Source of the DNA: Asterias amurensis
Lineage: Eukaryota; Echinodermata; Asteroidea; Forcipulatida; Asteriidae
Reading direction: 5' to 3'
DNA length: 64,000 bases
Assembly (NCBI RefSeq): GCF_032118995.1
Contig: NC_092661.1
Coordinates: forward strand, 14,925,506 to 14,989,505
The notes under the pieces were generated by a model. That model worked only from the letters and a program-made list of their open reading frames with translations. It was not told the DNA's origin and made no database searches. Positions 42,335-55,700 of this stretch are shown here, one piece after another. Numbering within the stretch: position 1 is the first letter of the stretch; every line of letters starts with the position of its first letter. The position numbers and the translations under genes are program-made.

Positions 42335-42795
42335 TCCTAAAATAACTTATAGAGAACATAAGAAATGATCCAGACCAACTCTTGACACAAACTGCATTAT
42401 TTTTTGCAACAGACAAGTTGACTAGCGCCCTCTATTATTTTCCCGGCACTTATTTCCTGGCACTTAACCATCTAGGCAATCAGAAAACCAGTGAAATATA
42501 TTTAATCCAAAAATAATTTATAGAGACCGCAAGAAATGATACAGACCCACTCTTGACACAAACTGCATTTTTTTTGGCAACAGACAAGTTGACTAGCGCC
42601 CGCTGTTATTTTCCCTGGCACTTAACCATCTAAGCAATGAGAAAACCAGTGAAATAATTATATTTAATCCAAAAATAATTTATAGAGACCATAAGAAATG
42701 ATACAGACCCACTCTTGACACAAACTGCATTATTTTTTGCGACAGACAAGTTGACTAGCGCCCTCTGTTATTTTCCCTGGCACCCGATCTTAGCC
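42335..42795. repeat. 162-171-bp tandem array, three units
   Basis: AGAAATGAT starts related blocks at 42361, 42532 and 42694. Each has TCTTGACACAAACTGCATT, GACAAGTTGACTAGCGCCC and GTTATTTTCCCTGGCACTTA. It lies 0.4-0.85 kb upstream of the ATG at 43193. Confidence 0.85.
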
Positions 42796-43192
42796 ATCGA
42801 GGCAATCAGATGTTCGTGACGAGAGCGTGTACAAATCGATCAGAAAACCAGTGAACCGTTAACAGTTAGTCAAGAATTAATAACAAGTTTAGCACGCGCG
42901 GCGCGGTAGGTAACTTTTCAACACGCAGGGAAGTAGCCGGATTTTAACTTTTTTTGAGGAGGTCAAACGAAAATTTGGTTGCAAAAAGAACCGGACATAC
43001 ATGTACATCTCGAAGTGACTGTCTATGGCTGATGTTGTACAAGTGCAGGAGCAAAAAAGAGATGATGTTTTCAAGGATTTAAGAATCTCAAGGTTGCCGC
43101 TTCGCAAGGCCGGTGAGCCAAAACCACACCGGTTAATTTAGCTCCACGTACGGCGCACGTTTGATGAAGCAAGGACCCCCGGTGGAATTATT

Positions 43193-43786
43193 ATGGCGTC
43201 CGGAAACACCAAAAAGAAGGGATTTTTCCACGGGATGCGAAAGCGATCTTCAAGCTTTGCACACACGGATGACAGAGAGTCCCTGACTGACAGGGAACTT
43301 CGAACTTTCTTGAGGTCGGTAAGTCTTGATCCAGCTCATCTGCAACCAACAAAATCATCTCAGAGGGATGAAATTCTAGAACTTGAAGGGGATCAAGAGC
43401 AACTCCCAAAAGTGCTCCCCAAACTACGCCTTCGATCCTACTCGGATTCGGCTGCGGGCCTCTCCAAACACCGAGCAGCACCCGCCTTGAAAACAATTCC
43501 GGAAAGATTCTCGAGGTCTTTTACAGCCAACACTACGAATAAAACCAATAATTTTGCCAGTGATTTTACGTTTTTTGAGGATGATTCCGAAGATGATATT
43601 TGGAGCTCGGTGGAGAGTTTCGATTCCGGAGATGTAGAGATTTACAGCAACTCCCCACCGGTTGCGAGGAGAGAATGCAATGGAGGGAAAGGCGGATTTG
43701 GACCCATGCCACAGAGGTTGGATCGTGCCGTCAGTCAACCTGGAACACAGGTATTCTCCTGGCTGCCAAATGGAAATCGGGTCATG
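43193..43786 (+). CDS. Exon 1 of the five-exon gene (start codon)
   Basis: ATG in context AATTATTATGGCG, a long open frame of 198 codons with protein-like composition, then ATG/GTAGGT as donor. A second donor CACAG/GTATTC lies 36 bases earlier. The first ATG and the charged N-terminus support this start. Confidence 0.75.
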
Positions 43787-46700
43787 GTAGGTTCTGTTTT
43801 AATACAACAGTTTTCCTTACTTTAAATATAAATAAATCCATGAATCATAATAAAAAAGTATGAGAAACCTCATACATACTGTCATAATTAAAATTTCCTT
43901 TTTATAATAAAGGAACATTACAGACGTGGTTTTTGCAAGAAAAATCTGCTGGCAGTATAAGCACATTATGTAATCCACCATATTATACATAAAATGACAA
44001 ACCTGTAGAAGTTTCAGATCGTTCAGCCAACTGGGTCACGAAAGAATCGTGAAAAACCAATTACAAATTTTGCATTGCATTGATGCCAAAACAAAAATGA
44101 AAACGCTCACTGAGCGATATACTCCAAACGCGAAGTAAGACTATTTGTTTCTCATCCCCTACTACATTTCAGACAGAGATATTTCATGTGATGTTTTCTT
44201 CTACTATCATCATCATTAGACCGTGTAAGTTTTATGTAAATCTGTGATCTTCACTTTTAGTTTCTTACCAATTCTGTAACGTTCCTTTAAAATTAATTAT
44301 AATAATATTAATGTCTGATGAAATAGTTTAGTTTTAAAGTTTAATTAAAAAATCACACAAGGGAAATTGACTCGGTTAATTTGAAATAATTTCGGGTTGA
44401 ACAAAGAACAATTGACTAGAGTGGGACTCGAACCAACGACCTCTGGATTAATGTGCCCCCTGAGCACTCTATCTTGACGTGTGGAGATGGCATCTATTTT
44501 TTCAATATCTTTGTTCAGGGTGCCAATCAGAAGCCATTAACTGTTATAATGTTAACTGCCATGTAGTCAGGGATCGCAGCGTCATAAGATATAGCCTGGG
44601 AAGAAGCAGCCGCCAGGGGATCACCTTGAGGGATGAGAACCGTGGGGGTTGCCCAGGCTGTGGTTTGATTGACTGCATATTGCACCACAGCACATCGTAA
44701 ACCACGGCATTACATGGTGTAAAGTAAAGGAATTTGTAGGATTTGAAACTTTGCATGGTGGAGATAAGATATAGAAGAGTTTGCGGTAACACCATGTAAT
44801 AACAATCTCTAAATGAGTTGGGGTGGTTCTGAAAAGAACCGTTGGGTTAACTCGACGTTTCGATCAGTATGCTCTGATCGTCTTCTGGAGAATGCTGAAG
44901 ACGATTCTCCAGAAGACGATCAGAGCATACTGATCGAAACGTCGAGTTAACCCAACGGTTCTTTTCAGAACCACCCCAACTCATTTAGAGATTGTTATTA
45001 CATGGTGTTACCGCAAACTCTTCTATATAAAGGAATTTGTCTCATACATGTACGTAGCTCTCCACAATATGTTGCAGGAAAATACATTGTTAAAGTGCCT
45101 TGACTAAAGTTGTAGTGTCACTGAGTTGCTTGTTATTTTTTAAGCCAACTATTATATCTTCCCATTTTCCTAATTTCCTGTAAAAAAAAAAATAACTGAA
45201 CCTTAGTTTTCGTAAAGCTAGGTTTAATTTTTGAAAACTGAAGTTATAGAATCTGCTCAAACATGCAGATGGGCAATTCCTTTTCTCTATCATTTTTAAA
45301 AGTTAGTACCTCAATACATTGATCCCAGGTAACCCCCCATCCCCAAAGCATGCATCCCCAAGCACCCAGATAATGAGCCGATTATAGCCCCCTCACTAAG
45401 CCCCCACTTTTCCCCCCTAAGGTTAAGGTTAGATAAATACCTCTTTGTTCCCTGCAACCTATCACCCACCAAATACAAAGGGTGTTTTTTCTTTTTTGGG
45501 CCGTTCATTGATTCTCTTCATTGATGTCCCTCTAATCAAATCCCTCATGAGAATGTGTGAGACGCAAAAGAGCAGATCCTCAGTTTTCACATTAATATTT
45601 AATGAAGGGTTTAAGGTTTTAAGGCATACCTTCCCAGATTAAAATCACTTTGTTGTTGTAGAAATCCTCGCTGTTTTTTTTTCTGGAGTTGTTGTTGTTT
45701 TCTTTACATTCAAACATTGTTAGAGGAAAGTTGTTTGTTCATTAAGAAGGATTCCTCCCTTCCACTGAACAAGGTTTTTCTTTCGAAAAAACTCAAAATT
45801 GAATTAGTTGTTTGCAAGCCTGATACTTCACGAAGGCAATGCAGGTTATTGTCTCTATGTCCCAATTGGTGCCTCGAAAATGCTACAGTAAAAATGTACA
45901 TTTTTTTTTCTTCTTTTTCATACGATGCTCTTTACCAAGGAGAAAACACCCATGGTGTCACTGTCCTTTCAAACACGAAGCATACAGACCTGATGGCAAA
46001 ATTTTCTTTCAAATAGAAGGCTTAAACCTTCTATTATTCAAACAACTTTAGCAATAGTGCCATGAACTAACACACACTAAATGTTGCACCATTTTTTAAA
46101 AAGAAGACGACTGATGGATGTGATTAAATTTTGAATCCTGACAAATTACAACATATCTTCAGGTTCAAATTATTTACCAATAGGCTAATCATAGGCCTTA
46201 ATTGAAAGATTGTAACTTTCTAGGATCTATTTTAAAAGAAAAGCTATTTTGGGCCAAAAATCAGACCCCTAATTTTTGATTTACAAAGTTGGTGCAGTTA
46301 CGGCTCTTTGATTCATTGAGATCCTGTCATGTGTCAGTTGAGGGGAAAATTAAAAAATAAAATCACCTTGACTTTAATATTAGCCAAGTGGAGTTATTTT
46401 GGCAGACAGAACTGTGACTTAAATAAAAAAACACCTAAATTTAACTTTTGTTTAAAGGGATGCTGCAGTGAGTTAAAATAAAACAGTTAATTTTGTTGTC
46501 ATTTATTTCTGATATTTGTATTGAACATCAATAAACTGTGTTTTGTTTTTTCCCTGACATATCTCACGTGCGTAATTAGCGAATAAGTCATGCCCCCCCC
46601 CTTTTGTGGATTGTTACCGCCCCCTACCATCGATGTCAGGTCGGTAATTCAAACATATCGTCGGCAAAAAGAGTCTGGTCCCTAACTACACGCGCCTAGG

Positions 46701-49700
46701 TACCAGGCCACACAGTGCACACGTCTCTATATGCACACAGCCAGGGGGCCCGTCGGCTCGGGTTCCCGACATGACGTCACGTTTATGCTCCCTTTTAGAG
46801 GGGGGGGGGGAGGGTCCCCTAATCTCTTGAAAACCATTTTAAAAATACTTGCGCATTGAAAGAAAAAAATATTTCAGGTTTAAAAAGTCATGTTTAATCG
46901 TTTCAATTATTAAAAAACCCACTGCAGCCACCCTTTAAATAAATACAATTTAAGTAGAAAACCTTTGTATTGTGTTCCTAGACATTGGACAAAGCATCAC
47001 CCTGACCCAAGTTTTCTGATTACGGCGTTTCAATAACCTTTGGAAGGAGTCGGTCCTTACCCACAACTTTACACAATTCAAAATTATTTAAAACTACCTT
47101 GACTTTTATAGCCCAGTCCAGTGTCCTTACTCTTTGCCCAGTCTAGTCTGTCTAATTTTTCCTTCATGGTCTAAAGTAACATTTATATCTGATAAACCAG
47201 AAGCCCCACCAAAACGAATTTAGAGTGTGCAAACACAAACCACAAGTTGACTTTTGTAAAGACTGCTAGTGATAACCTAATTAGTCCTAATCACTGTGTA
47301 AACCACACACTTTAACTGGAGGCTCCTGTATACCCCTGTGGACAGTTATACAAACACTAGAGTACAATGAAAGATAAATGTAGCGCCTTTGATGTCTGCT
47401 TGATTTTATTTCTTCCAAAGAGTAGAGTCATGGCCATACATAATAACATGGTGTATACAGATAGTGTGTTTGTCTGTGAAATGTGCACAATGTACACAAT
47501 TAGTCACCTGCTGTAAAGGTACAAAAAGAGAATAACTGGTATTTATTGACTCCATAGGTGACAATGAGCATAAATCATGGACGGAAGGGGGGGGGGGGGG
47601 TGAACAAATGGATGTAACAAGTTTTACAACTATTAAAGCTGTAATCTCCCAATTGGACTTTGTTTGGTTTTTGGTGCCGGGACTTTTCTGTAAATGACAA
47701 AATTAAATCTAATGGGGACGTGTAATGGTAAACTGACCTCCCTGTCAACTTACCACGACCGTGATGTAAAACTAACGGGCCTAAAGAGGTTGTGGAAGAC
47801 TTTCGCGCAGCCACGTTATCTTAACAGGGCAGCTAAAAAGTCCAATGTCGCTACCATGCGGAAACAATAGTGCTGTAACTAAGTTAGCTGTAAATAATTT
47901 ACAAATAATTATGAGAGAATAACAAACGCTACACATTATTTGTTTTTTCAAGTCTTGGTAAATCTAGCAAATTTACAATTTTAGCCAAACACTTTGTCTG
48001 GGGGCATCTCAGCTAGACTGATACGTTCCACACACGGTGTACACTTTTGTACTCATTTGACAACCTTTTGACAACACCAGTGTCAAATTCACACACTCAT
48101 TTCACGCTTGATTTCCGTAAGTTTAAAACCGAACTGTTCAGTGAACTGCCTCTTGTCAGGACGTTGCTGTTCATCACGTTTTTACCAAAACTGATACAAA
48201 GCCTTGCGAGATTTGTATTGTCAGCTCCATTGTTGGCGTTCACTGATGTTGACTCAATCAATGTTATCAGACGCTTTTCTCCTCTTAAAGGGTAGGTATC
48301 GATTGGGCTTGGAATTACACTTGGAATTACATGGAGGACATGGTTTACATTGCCCCCGGTCTTGGCCTCGGTGCCCCTTCAAAAGTTTCCTATGGACTTC
48401 AACATTTCTAATGGAAGTGCCCTTTGCAAAATTAAAATGGCCTGCTTACATCGATGAAAATCCAGGCCCGAGGTATATTTTTGGTTTTTTTTACTCTAAA
48501 ACTTCATGGCAATAAAAGCTGCTAGGACTATGACTAGAGTCCTAGATTACGAAAGTGTAGCATTTTGAGAAACATACTTCGAAGCACTGTGGTTATCTAA
48601 AAAGATATAAGTTATTTTGCCCCAGCATTTGAATCTGTAACTTTTCTCAGATTGTGTGTTTTTACTGGGATTATGCTTCCTCCGTACTCCAGCTTTTGCG
48701 GTGAAAACACGACCACCTTTTGAAATTCTCACGGTAGTTTTATTGTATACTGTAAACAATCATCTATACTTGGTAGTATTTTAAACAAAAAAAATCATTT
48801 TTTTCCAAAAACCAAGGGTATACTTTACCTTTAAGGCTAGCCCTACCCAATACCTTCACCTTGACATTCTACAGCATTTGTTAAGTTTCGTCTAAAATAA
48901 GCATTGACATTGACTCTTTGACAATGGCAGTTTTTGTGCTCCAAGAGAACCAACACTAAAATTTGATTGATGTTTAAGAATGATCCATCCTTTTGGGATC
49001 ATAATCGAAGTAAATTTGAGGTACCTCTGTGTTACCTGACCAACATAACTGTTTGCAGGGCTTGAATTTGGGGCCGAAATTCCACAAGACTGTCCAGCCG
49101 TCGATTTCACCAAGTTCCGTATTGGAAGAAGTTAGGACACATTGAACCCATCCTAAGTTAGATCGGGTTACTCGTCCTAACTCGAGATAGGATTAATCTT
49201 CGCGTTTTCGTGAAATCGGCTGCTGGGCTTGTAGCTAAGAAAGGGAAAGAGTTGTCTGTACAAGAACAGAATCTGAAAGAGAAAGAACTTTCTACAAAGT
49301 TAAACTCAACTCTATACTACAAATTTTTGACCAATCAGTAATGGAAGATTTTTACTTTAGTTTTATAGATGAGTGTACTTTAAAGGAACACGTTGCCTTG
49401 GATCGGTCGAGTTGGTCTTTGAAAAGCGTTTGTATACGTTTTGATAAAAAATTATTGGTTAGAAAGATGTTTTAAAGTAGAATACAATGATCCACACAAT
49501 TTGCCTTGAAATTGCGTGGTTTTCCTTTTACTTTGCGAACTAACACGATAGGCCATTTATGGGAGTAAAAAGTTTGACTCCCATAAATGGCCGACCGTGT
49601 TAGTCGACGGGGTAAAAGAAAACCACGCAATTTCGAGTGATACTTGTGTGGATCATTATATTCTACTTTTAAAATATCTTTCTAATCAATTCATTTTATA

Positions 49701-52700
49701 TAAACGGTTACAAACTCTTTTCAAAGACCAACTCGTCCAATCCAAGGCAGCGTGTTCCTTTAATACTGAACATAATTGAACCAAACTCAAAAGTATTTTT
49801 TGATATTTTAAGATATTTGCATAGAGAGGTAATATTAATCGTATAAAACGAGACCTGTCGGGCTTGTCCATTTTATAATTAACTGGTTGAAGCTAAAACT
49901 ACTGGCGTCGGGCCTGTCGTCCAAGCCCTGGTTGTATCACATGGGTAAAACTAAACAGACACAGTCTTTTGGTGAAGATGCACAAATTATTTTTATTTAG
50001 AAATTGTCATATAATAGTCCAGACTATAACCTTGACCAGTAGAGAGTAGAGGCTTATTGCCCATGCTCCTCGGCCATGGGTGCATTCTCCTGATTGATTC
50101 CTACAACCTTGTCCTGTAAGCTTTGCTCAAAAGTAAGTGCCTCTCTTTACAGTTCAATGAAACTCTACAGTTGTTCAGCTCCCCACCCTTTCAAAACACA
50201 AACCAAATGTACACATTTGGCCTTCATGTTACATGTAGGTGCTGTGGATTACAGTATTTATTCTATGTGTCATATTTTAATTGTTTACTTTAACATGAAG
50301 ACCTTTACATTTTGTCAACATTAGCGGATACTTCATAAATGTTCTGGACTTTTTCCATCCGCTTTTCTAGAAACTCACTGAAGAGAACAAGTTTTCCTTT
50401 GTTGTGGTTGCCTGGAGGACTGAGTGATGAACAAATAATGACATACCTCATGCGCATATTACTGTAACTAAAATCAACATAAACTTGGCTGTTATGTTAT
50501 TGGAAGGAAGTCTGTGCCCCCAACCTTGTTTCACGTGTCGTTGTGTTGTCAACCTCTCTGCCTTTAGGGAAATATTATCGTGTATTCTGGCACAATCACT
50601 ATTTCCATGAATTTGATAGGAATTCACTAAGAATTGTAAATGTTAACCAAATGTAACTCTCTCACAAAAGGGGCAGAAATAAGGTAAATCATATTTTAAA
50701 ATGTTTATTCTACTTTCACCATGTATTTCAGTTAAAAAGTTTTGTTTACTGCCCCCCTTTTTCCAGAAAACATAACCCCACCCCTAAAACTGATAGTTAG
50801 ATTATTATGTAATGAATTCAATGCCTTTTCCAACATGGCATGTTTGGCTTGTAGTGTATTCAAGCGCTCGCCTCTCACCAAGGTAACCCTGGTTTGATAC
50901 TTAGCAAGGGCCTTTAATGTGAGTTGAGTTGTGCGTTGGTTCTCTGCTGTGCCACAAGGGTTTTCCAGACTATCCGGTCTTCCTCCCTCGAGAAAAATTG
51001 AACACTTTCGATCTCTGGCTGTGCTCCGTGGTCATAATGGTTTGATGTGGCTGGCTTCTAAAGGCGCCCTTGCATGCTTCTCGAACATGTTGTAGCCGCG
51101 TCCTTCAGCAATTCAGCTCCTAGCTGCCAGTAAGGATGATTAGCCTCCCAAATTAAATAGATATATATTAAAACTTTTTTTTTTTTTTTTTTTTTAATGG
51201 GTTTTAGTAGCAGAATCATCCATTATGTACTCCCAGTTACATATAGGCCTACAATATGTTCGTGTAATAAGTCTCTGGGGAGATATTTTCCAGGGCAGCA
51301 CAGTCCACAGCAAACCCTTTCAAGCATACTCATCTTGTTTAAAGAGCTATACAGGTAGTACAACGTTCACGGTGCAATGTTTTTAAACCTTGAGTTTCCC
51401 CTTTTTTAAATTTATATTTGGAGGGCCATTGTTTGATGCCTTGTACACCGTCCCTGCCAGCGATATTAAAACACAATGAACAGTTAGCCTTTTTTCTTTC
51501 TTTTAATTGAATGGTTTCTTTTCAATGACATGATCCATTGAATGGGTATTATTTTTTTTTTTCCTGCCGATGGGCAGTCTACGTTTACATCAACTTTGAC
51601 ACCCCCGCTGTTTGGATTGGCTTGGCCGGTGTACATAGCGCCCATTGAACTTGATCCCAAAAAGACGTGAGTCATCGAACTTGGTTTATTATATCTGGGT
51701 ACATGCTGGGAGGAAACTCCTTAAATAGAACCTCGTCGTCGTCGTCGTCGGGGGAAATCGATCTTCTTTAATTAGGAAACAATTCTCTTTTTCTGTTTGT
51801 TTCAAAAATCACATTGTTTTAGGTTCATTGTCGGACACATTCAGAAAGTTTGTTATTTATTAGTTCAAGTGCAAAGTTGAAACAAGTACAATTAACTGAA
51901 ACAGGGGCACACTGTGAACTGAACCGAACTAGTTTTGTTTTAAAGCTCTCGGTCCAATCATGTCAACTCCATGTTGCTGTGTTATTCCTGGATCCAATTA
52001 AGAGGTGAAGCCAAATTTCCGGATTGTTACTGCTCTCGGAGGAATTTTGCTGGAGTTTTTTTCTTCAAATTTCTCAAGTTTCCTTGGTGGAGGTCTGTCT
52101 TGGTAATAAGGCAAGCCTTAAGGTCTTGGATCTCATACTACAATCGGGGCCCTAGCCAGCTTCGGATCACTTCTTCGTGGTAGATGTTTGTTACAAGACC
52201 GTGCCGATTCCTCGTTGTCGATGAACAGTCTCACAGGTTGTTAAGGTAAGAAATGGAGAGAGGAGATTAAGTTGTAATCGGGTTTTCGATTGCGCTGTGT
52301 TGCCAGAGTATTTTTTTATTTCTCTGTTTTTTCTCACAGGAATTGTATGGCATTGCCAGCAAAAAAAAATGTAAAGAAATCGAAAGCTTAATTTTTCAAG
52401 TTGGTGCAAGCATTATGTTTTAGAGGATTCGGGCCTCAACCTTTAGCTTCAGAGGGGCAAGGCCACTTCATATTACAGCTTGAGAGTTAATATTCCCAAA
52501 TACATGTATTGGGAAAACTGGTCAAAGCAGAATGAATCAAATGCTCTGCAAAGAATTTGTTTAAGTTACCTGTCAAAAAAAAAAAAAAACCCAACAATTA
52601 TGGGCAATTTTAATAGTAATACTACATGTATGTGACCGTTTGATACTTTATAAAGATTGGACTGTTTAAGAATGTGCCCAGTGGGTGGATTTCACAAAGA

Positions 52701-55700
52701 GTTAAGACTAGTCTTATCGCAAGTTAGGACGAGTTACTTGTCCTAACTTAGGACTAGCCATACGCAGTCAATAACTCTTTGTGAAATCGACCCCAGAACA
52801 GTTGTTAGGACCTTACATGTACATGGTTGCTACTTATAAACTGTACGTGATCAAGAAAGTGTCCGCACAGTTGTAATGTTAGGACTTTAGGTTCGGATGT
52901 TGCCGGTAATTAGAAACTGTAATAAGAAAGTGTCCACCACAGTTGTAGAGTAAGGACTTCAGGTTGGGATCATGACTTGGTCTTAGAAACGTTAACTATT
53001 TAAGACAAGTGTCCACCACAGATGTAAGGACTGACAGGTAAGGTTGGGATCAAGTTGTCGGTACATAGAAACTGTAATAAGAAAGTGTCTACCATAGTTG
53101 TAGAGTGAGGACTTTAAGTTGGGATCATGACGTGGTACTAAGAAACTGTAACTGATTAAGACAAATGTCCAGCACAGGTGTGAGGACGTTTTAGGTTGGA
53201 TCACGTTGGTACTTAGAAACAGTCACTGTTTAAGAAAGTGTCCAGGGGTGGATTTCACAAAGAGTTAGGACCAGTCTTATCTCGAGTTAGGACCAGTTAC
53301 TCGTCCTAACTTAGGACTAGCCATGCAAATTAGGACTAGTCCTAACTCTTTGTGAAATCGACCCCAGCAAAGTTGTAAGGACTTTAGGTTGGGATCAAGT
53401 AAGCGGCCAGCACATTTGTACTTTAAGTTGGGATCGCGCTGGTTTCGAAATTGGAACTATTTTTAGTGTCCAGCACAGTTATATGAAGGACATCCCCAAC
53501 GTACATGTCTAAGAATGATGATACATCTTAGAGGCAAATATATGAGAGAGATTACACACCAAGGTGTCTGACAAACAATTTGCCACCAATTTATCAACAA
53601 ATCTTTTTCCAGAACTATTGAAGGTGATGTTTTCTTCTGGAATACAAAACAGTCCAGACTTCAAACACACCTTGGATTTGAGTAAAGGGATTGCCGTGCC
53701 TTGTAAAGTAATGAAAAGAAACGTGATTCATAAAACTATCTGTTGGGGTGTGATAATAAGCAGTTAAATCCGACAAGTAGAACTTTCTTTGGAAATGCCA
53801 CTCAAAGGGTCCCCCCTCAGGGAACCCCACCTGTGTCTTCAAAGCTAAGTAAATTTACCTAGCAAACTTCAAACCTGTTACCTTGTTGTCGTCGTCGGCG
53901 TGTCCATTGTTCATTGATTTCTTCACCTTTTGTCCGAGAGAGAAAGAAAATGTCAGGGATTGGAGGTTTTTGCTCTCGATGATTTCATTTGGGACCGTTA
54001 CCCCATGTGTCAACATCTTGGAGTAGGTAAACAATGTTTTATTGTTTGGGACCTTTGGAGATGTTTGCCTAATTCAGGCACCTGCCAAATGGTGTACAAT
54101 GTTTCCGTTTGGTGAAGCGATCCAATAAATTGTCTTGATTTGTGGTCGCTGGCTTAGTCGCTAATAACTGAAAGGGTTGTTGGTGTCAATTTTGTTTTGC
54201 TCGTTTTAGATTGAAAATGCCTGTAACTGTAACTCAGATGAATGAAAAAACCCATGTTTCTATTATAGGTACATTATTATTCAGGAATGGTAAGGACAAT
54301 AAACATTGTTTTATTTAAGTAGGAAAACTTACTGATTATTTTTCATAGAACCGTTTTTTAAATAATATATGTTAAATATAATTCCCTCTAAAATGAAGTC
54401 TGAGGAAATACTGCACATCTGTAAAATCTAAAAACACAACATTGATTTTGGTTGTTTTTACCAAAATTAGAATGTGTTTCCAGTGCTGAAAATTGTGCAT
54501 GGTTTTCACTATTTTCCCCTGACTTGCACATCGGATTAAGCCCAATTTTTCAAAGGTTTGTGAAAATCAATGATTTATCACACAAAACATGATCACTGTG
54601 TGCCACCATATAAGTGATACTTGTAACTTTTTGGAAACAAGTCAAAATTTTTGGTTTAAATTCATTATATCGAAGGCAAGGTTACAGGTGTGCTAACCGG
54701 CTAGAACTACCCACTGGACCATGCATACAATTTCCTTAGTGGGTCATTAAACACAACAAATGAACAAGTCCGACATTGTAGCATATTTTTAATTTTGTTT
54801 TTTTAAAGACATTAAAACCAATAGGCTGCAATAAGTCTGCGCAATAGCCACTTGTAAACCTTGACATGGTGCCGTGGGTCTTATAGGACCAGTTTTAGCT
54901 CCGCATACCTTTAGGAAAAAAATAATGAGCACTTTTTGACGCCCTTCGGGTGTGAAAAGTGCTATAAGAGTTGATTATTATTGTTACTATTATTGATACT
55001 TCTTTTATTGGCTATTACAGGACTGGAATTTAACACAGGCCCGAGGCCACTGATTTAGGTGTCTGGCCTGGGCCCAATTTCATAGAGCTGCTAAGCACAA
55101 ACATTTGCTTAGCACGAAATTGCTCCCTTGATAAAAACAGGATTACCAACCAAATTTCCTTTTGTTGCATATTGCTTGTTACTGGTATTCAGCTGTTGTT
55201 TGGTTATTCTGAAAATCATGTGGAAATTTGGTTGGTAATCTTGTTTTTATTAAGAAATTTCATGCTAAGCAAATTTTTGTGCTAAGCAGCTTTATGGAAT
55301 TGGGCCCTGTAGTGTACATATCAACTAAGGACTGGACGCGCGGACTGGACAGGTCCGTCTGTCTGTGATTTTTCCAACAAAAGTGAAACTGTGATTTTAA
55401 ACAAAAGAAAGTCTGATAGACACCTTTCCATTATATAGATGGGTTGCAATACGCGTCATTGATCGCCATCTTTGATGTAAAATAATGGAAAAGTACATGC
55501 TGCACGTCATTCTCAGCCAATGGTAGCCCTTCACGCGCGCACAATTCATCAAATATGGCAGCCGATGATCCGTTTAGCAATCCATCTTTTGAGTAATGAA
55601 GTATCAGTATGCCCCATGAAGACGGATTTATATAAACCTTATAGCATACAATATGTCTTGGTGCTTTTTCAAATAAGAACAGTATTCATGTTCTGGTCTC

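Noticed and set aside
49040-49100. Possible exon similar to wording before exon 4 (TCCACAAGAC)
   Set aside because: The shared phrase appears at 49076 and 60595 and looks like a short repeat; I therefore start exon 4 after it.
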